Shown here piece by piece: positions 60,282-64,000 of a stretch of DNA of 64,000 bases. A program made the translations under genes and the position numbers. Numbering within the stretch: the stretch's first letter is position 1; the number at the start of each line of letters is the position of its first letter. The stretch spans positions 19,138-83,137 of the forward strand of contig NZ_JAMJWE010000018.1 in NCBI RefSeq assembly GCF_023554105.1. The letters run 5' to 3'. Below the pieces are notes generated by a model. That model saw only the letters and a list, made by a program, of their open reading frames with translations, was not told the origin of the DNA and searched no databases. The DNA comes from Brucella sp. 21LCYQ03 (GTDB lineage Bacteria > Pseudomonadota > Alphaproteobacteria > Rhizobiales > Rhizobiaceae).

Positions 60282-61751
60282 ATGCCCGGCAGACATATCA
60301 CAGATCAACAAACGAGGCTTTACATGCAAAATCGCGAGAAGCACAGTGTTCCTGTTGCGGCCGCCAGGTCAGGGTTCAGCGCATCTACGGGTTATCGGAT
60401 TGAAACAGATCCTCGCCTGCCTAGCGAGAAGAAGGTCAAACACGAGCGCCGTCGACCTGATCCATTGGCCGGGATATTCATAGAAGAAGTTGTTCCCATG
60501 CTGCAAAGCGCACCAGGACTGCGGCCTGTTGGCATTCTTCGGGAACTTCGCAAGCGCCACCCTGAACTCGGAGCTGGCATCCGCCGCACACTTGAACGCC
60601 GGATCAGCGCATGGCGTGCGATCCATGGAGTAGATAAGGACGTCATAGTCCGGCAGGTTCATGAGCCGGGACATATGGGGCTTTCAGACTTCACCCATGC
60701 GCCGGGTCTTAAGGTTACAATCGCTGGGGTGACTTTCGATTATCTGCTCTATCACTTCCGTCTTGCATATAGTGGCTTTGAGCATGCCCAGATTGTCGAA
60801 GGCGGTGAAAGTTTTGCCGCGCTGACAGCTGGTTTGCAAAATGCTCTTTGGTCGCTGGGTGGCGCACCGCGTGATCACCGTACCGACAGCCTTTCGGCTG
60901 CATTCCGTAATCTCAACACTGATAGCGCTCGCGATATGACGGAGCGCTACGAAGCGCTTTGTGCCCATTACGGTATGAAAGCCAGTCGCAACAATCGCGG
61001 CGTCGCTCATGAGAATGGAGCCGTTGAAGGTTCTCATGGCGATCTGAAGCGGGAACTGGAAGATGCACTTTTACTGCGGGGAACACGCGACTTTCCCGAC
61101 GGCACCAGTTTCGCTGCTTTCCTTGATGACGTTGTCGGTCAGCGAAATGCCCGCAGGATCAAAGAGATTGCCGTTGAGCGCGAAAGCCTGCTACCGCTAC
61201 CGCGCGACCGCCAGCCTGAGGGCGTAGATGAGATTGTTCGCGTCACAAGCAGCGGAGGGTTTACCCTTCGCAGGGTGTTTTACACTGTTCCCTCACGGCT
61301 GATCGGGCATCGCTTGCGCGCGCGGCTCTTCAAACAGCATATCGACCTGTTTCTGGGCGGTACTCATGTGATGACGCTGCCGCGTGTGCGCGGACAGCTT
61401 GGGCCTCTTCAGCATGTGGTAAACTACCGCCACGTCATTCATTCGCTTCGCCGAAAGCCAGGAGCTTTGCCGCGACTTATCTATCGCGATCAGCTCTTCC
61501 CAAGGGACGCTTATCGCAAACTCTATCACGCCGCCATGGAAGCATTATCCGAACGCGATGCCTGCCGTCTAACGGTAGAATTGCTCAGCCTCGCTCATGA
61601 GCGCAATGTCGAGGCTGCATTGGCAGAAGCTATTCAGAGCAAGCTTGATGCAGGGAATTTGCCGACAATTGATGAAATGCGGGTCCGGTTTGGACCCAAC
61701 CCGGATAGCGTTCCACAGGTTAATGTAGATCTGGGAAAGCTGGTAGATTAA
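60282..61751 (+). CDS. istA: IS21-family transposase IstA
   Basis: A 489-residue transposase: N-terminal HTH region (HITDQQTRLYMQNREK), DDE core with Asp in GLSDFTHAPG, Asp in DHRTDSL and Glu in HENGAVEGSHGDLKRE, and a C-terminal beta domain (VYYTVPSRL-like FYTVPSRLIGHRLRA). I start at ATG 60282, where similarity and an AAGGAAGAATGC SD region begin. Intact. Confidence 0.93.
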   Translation: MPGRHITDQQTRLYMQNREKHSVPVAAARSGFSASTGYRIETDPRLPSEKKVKHERRRPDPLAGIFIEEVVPMLQSAPGLRPVGILRELRKRHPELGAGIRRTLERRISAWRAIHGVDKDVIVRQVHEPGHMGLSDFTHAPGLKVTIAGVTFDYLLYHFRLAYSGFEHAQIVEGGESFAALTAGLQNALWSLGGAPRDHRTDSLSAAFRNLNTDSARDMTERYEALCAHYGMKASRNNRGVAHENGAVEGSHGDLKRELEDALLLRGTRDFPDGTSFAAFLDDVVGQRNARRIKEIAVERESLLPLPRDRQPEGVDEIVRVTSSGGFTLRRVFYTVPSRLIGHRLRARLFKQHIDLFLGGTHVMTLPRVRGQLGPLQHVVNYRHVIHSLRRKPGALPRLIYRDQLFPRDAYRKLYHAAMEALSERDACRLTVELLSLAHERNVEAALAEAIQSKLDAGNLPTIDEMRVRFGPNPDSVPQVNVDLGKLVD

Positions 61752-61786
61752 GATCAGCTGATCGCCGGGCGCGTGGGGGTAATGTC

Positions 61787-62614
61787 ATGAGGTCCAACGA
61801 TCAAATCGATACTGCGCGCCTGTCTTTAATGCTCACTGATCTGCGGTTCCCAGGTATAGCAAGGGCTTGGCATAGCTTCACTGAGCGCGCTGACACTGAA
61901 AGCTGGCCTGCAGCCAGGCTGCTTTGCGCTCTTACCGAGTTCGAGATTGCCGAGCGCGAAACAAGGCGGATGCAGCGCCATCTTACCGAAGCACGACTTC
62001 CTCCAGGCAAAACCCTCGATACGTTCGATTTTACGGCAGTACCGATGGTCTCAAAAGCCCGTGTCATGGCATTGGTCGCAGGTGATGTCTGGCTGAGGAA
62101 GGGTGCCAATCTGATGTTGTTTGGCGGACCAGGTGGCGGCAAGTCGCATTTGGCTGCTGCCATCGGCGTTGGACTGATCGAGAATGGATGGCGAGTGCTA
62201 TTTACCCGAACAACCGATCTTGTTCAAAAGCTGCAGGCTGCGCGACGCAATCTTGATCTTGAAGGTGCAATAGCAAAGCTCGACAAATATCATCTGCTCG
62301 TACTCGATGACATGGCCTATGTGAGCAAGGATCAGGCTGAAACCAGTGTGCTCTTTGAACTCATCAGTGCACGATACGAGCGACGATCGATACTGATCAC
62401 TGCAAATCAGCCTTTTGGGGAATGGGACAAGGTCTTTCCCGATAAAGCCATGACGCTGGCTGCTATCGACAGACTGGTTCATCACGCAACAATCTTCGAA
62501 ATGAATGTGGAAAGCTACAGGCGCAAAACTGCTATCACACGTCTAACACACGGGGAGAATGAAGCTCCCGACGTAGCCACGGCATCACCTCCGGCAAGCG
62601 TGCCAGCTCAGTGA
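61787..62614 (+). CDS. istB: IS21-family helper ATPase IstB
   Basis: A 275-residue AAA+ protein with Walker A GGPGGGKSHLAAAIG, Walker B LLVLDDMAYV and sensor ITANQPFGEWDKVF. It selects targets and activates IstA. It starts 35 bases after istA. Confidence 0.94.
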   Translation: MRSNDQIDTARLSLMLTDLRFPGIARAWHSFTERADTESWPAARLLCALTEFEIAERETRRMQRHLTEARLPPGKTLDTFDFTAVPMVSKARVMALVAGDVWLRKGANLMLFGGPGGGKSHLAAAIGVGLIENGWRVLFTRTTDLVQKLQAARRNLDLEGAIAKLDKYHLLVLDDMAYVSKDQAETSVLFELISARYERRSILITANQPFGEWDKVFPDKAMTLAAIDRLVHHATIFEMNVESYRRKTAITRLTHGENEAPDVATASPPASVPAQ

Positions 62615-62968
62615 CGCGCCGCGACAAACAAACGCGAATGTAGATTGTCGCGTAATCAAGGTCGGCCTTAATAAAATGGGCCGACTTTTTGCGGCCTTTA
62701 GCGACAAGTCTAAGCCATCCAGATTGTCGCGCAGCGTCTATTAAATAAAAATAGTCCTTGCAACACACAAACACTCAGTACATCTTAAGCAAATCGCGAG
62801 CACCAAAATCTTCATCCGGTTTGTCGCGCTTCCCATCTAAATTGTCGCGCCACACCTAGCCTTGGTTTGTTAATTTAGCTATGCGGGCCTCCATGGAATT
62901 TGTGACTTCAGTATAAAAGGAAAATCCGACGTTTAATCACGTTGCTCTGGTTCGTACCGTGAATGGCA

Positions 62969-63871
62969 TTAAGAAATGTGTGCCACCTGACCGGGCATCA
63001 TTGGCTGGAAACGCGTCGAATTAACGCCGCGGGCCTCAAGTTCTTTTGAGAGTCGAATAGCTGGATCATTCCATGCTTCGTCAGTGAGTTTAAACACGCC
63101 CCAATGCATGCCCAGGACTTTATCGGCGTCGAGATCACACATGATTTGGATGGCTTCCTCTGGATCAACATGCTGAGGGGCCATGAACCAACGAGGATCA
63201 TAAGCGCCGCATGGCAGAATTGCTAAATCAGGCGATCCAAATTGTCGTCGCATGTCGCGGAAAATCCTCCCTGTTCCAACTCCGGTGTCCCCTGCAAAAT
63301 AAATCAATCGTCCAGCCGTCCTAACCATAAAGCCGCCCCAAAGGGCCATGCGACGATCGTGTAAGCTGCGTCCTGAGCAATGATTTGCAGGAACGATGTG
63401 AATCTCCGTATTTTTACCAATCGAGAAAAAATCTCCCCAATCACCTGTCTCGATACGAGCGTCTGGCAAGTAACGCCGGATCAAAACATCATTGCCCAAT
63501 GGTGTAACGAACAGTGGCGAATGCCCCGCTTTGAGCTTTCTTAAGGTCTGTACATCAAAATGGTCATAATGGTTATGGGAAAGCAAGATTATGTCGACCG
63601 GCGGAAGGTCGGTCAATGCTATACCGGGAACAGCGACACGTTTAGGTCCGACAAGGTGAAAAGGACCCGCGCGATCTGACCATACTGGATCGGTGAGGAG
63701 ATTAAGACCAGCAATTTGAATGAGAACCGTCGCATGGCCGACCATTGTTACGGTCAATGCGTCCACACGACTTTCAGGGACAACCTGCTGAACATTGATC
63801 TTAGTTGGCCAGGCGTTTTTAGGAGAAGCACGCTGCCAGCGCAGTACTTCTTGAACACCACGATCAGTCAT
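62969..63871 (-). CDS. MBL-fold metallohydrolase (UlaG/NAPE-PLD-like), N terminus truncated
   Basis: A 300-residue protein from ATG 63871. Metal-binding set: GHATVLIQ, LSHNHYDHFD (HxHxDH), PANHCSGRS and FAGDTG, and a final LGMHWG. The frame continues upstream (YYHGPVTDHFDGQRFYNPGE) as in full-length members but has no start codon before it meets IS-end-like DNA at ~63940. Thus the original N terminus is lost; the remaining core may still fold. Substrate unknown. Confidence 0.8.
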   Translation of the reverse strand: MTDRGVQEVLRWQRASPKNAWPTKINVQQVVPESRVDALTVTMVGHATVLIQIAGLNLLTDPVWSDRAGPFHLVGPKRVAVPGIALTDLPPVDIILLSHNHYDHFDVQTLRKLKAGHSPLFVTPLGNDVLIRRYLPDARIETGDWGDFFSIGKNTEIHIVPANHCSGRSLHDRRMALWGGFMVRTAGRLIYFAGDTGVGTGRIFRDMRRQFGSPDLAILPCGAYDPRWFMAPQHVDPEEAIQIMCDLDADKVLGMHWGVFKLTDEAWNDPAIRLSKELEARGVNSTRFQPMMPGQVAHIS

Positions 63872-63939
63872 AGGTTCACCCGGGTTGTAGAACCTTTGGC
63901 CGTCGAAATGGTCTGTTACTGGCCCGTGATAATAGGGTG

Positions 63940-64000
63940 TTGATTGCCGCTAAGAACTGACCCGGGATTTCCACCGAGAATTGACCCGCCTTTTAATTAA
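63940..64000. mobile_element. End of another insertion sequence (partial, at window edge)
   Basis: Starts TGTTGATTGCC and contains two direct repeats, GAACTGACCCG (63954-63964) and GAATTGACCCG (63978-63988), the pattern of IS21-like multiple terminal repeats. It interrupts the MBL gene 5' end. The transposase lies beyond the window. Confidence 0.55.

Larger units (their letters stand above)
60095..62854 (+). mobile_element. Complete IS21-family element, 2760 bp, with 6-bp target duplication
   Basis: Ends are TGTAGAGCGACAATC (left) and the complement of the right end, TGTGGCGCGACAATT. CCTAGC flanks both sides (60089-60094 and 62855-62860). Several subterminal copies of TTGTCGCG lie inside both ends, usual for IS21 multiple terminal repeats. 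It carries istA and istB. Perfect target repeats suggest a recent insertion. Confidence 0.9.

Noticed and set aside
1..64000. CRISPR arrays, tRNA and rRNA genes
   Set aside because: No regularly spaced repeats with unique spacers and no tRNA/rRNA-like sequence noticed on reading; absence was judged by eye only.

Overview
The window looks like part of a large plasmid or plasmid-derived accessory replicon of an alphaproteobacterium in the Hyphomicrobiales (Rhizobiales), most likely Brucellaceae (Ochrobactrum/Brucella type). This rests on a repABC operon with a second repC, a VirB/VirD4 type IV secretion system beside a relaxase and VirC1-like ParA, a RirA-like regulator, and a BigR/Blh sulfide module. 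The assignment is from gene content and remembered families; no search was run.

Layout. 1-3.3 kb: end of an aldehyde dehydrogenase, an aspartate ammonia-lyase, and two relics (a tyrosine recombinase and the tail of an HWE-type histidine kinase). 3.3-9.2 kb, mostly minus strand: an alpha/beta hydrolase overlapping a large membrane protein (RcgA-like), then a TrbM-like protein and three tandem secreted nuclease-fold (SNase-like) proteins divergent from the transfer operon. 9.4-22.4 kb, plus strand: a complete mating-pair-formation operon in the order virB1-virB2-virB3-virB4-second transglycosylase-virB5-lipoprotein-virB6-virB8-virB9-virB10-virB11-virD4, many genes overlapping by ATGA. 22.6-24.4 kb: an AbiE type IV toxin-antitoxin pair with two inverted-repeat operators. 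24.4-30.8 kb: relaxosome genes (MobC-like, relaxase, small membrane protein) facing a VirC1-like ParA and a ribbon-helix-helix protein across a probable oriT region rich in inverted repeats, then an XRE regulator. 30.8-33.1 kb: ArdC-like antirestriction protein and DUF736 protein.

33.7-39.3 kb is the replication region: a solo repC followed by a full repABC operon, both on the minus strand, each repC leader carrying an antisense RNA unit of the same architecture. A third, broken repC tail lies at 53.5 kb. I infer a fusion of at least two, and historically three, repC-type replicons. 39.5-44.9 kb is a defence/recombination stretch: an Abi_2 (AbiD/F-type) protein with a candidate structured small RNA immediately upstream, a tyrosine integrase and a Fic protein. 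45.1-59.0 kb is a resistance island: chromate transport (ChrA, PadR), arsenic resistance (MFS, ArsH, two ArsC types, ACR3, ArsR), paired CrcB fluoride channels, a RirA paralogue lacking most cluster cysteines, a TPC-type P1B ATPase, a VIT/CCC1 internal-deletion remnant, and the BigR-Blh-YeeE sulfide/persulfide operon. IS3-family fragments bracket the metal/sulfide end. 59.2-64 kb: a decayed VapBC pair, a complete IS21-family element with a 6-bp target duplication, and an MBL-fold hydrolase cut at its N terminus by another IS end at the window edge.

The transfer, replication and stability genes form a self-transmissible backbone. The resistance and defence genes are cargo collected at IS and recombinase sites. 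The observations I rank highest are the multi-repC structure with matching antisense RNA units, the candidate pseudoknotted RNA in front of the Abi_2 gene, and the triplet of SNase-fold proteins beside the virB operon.
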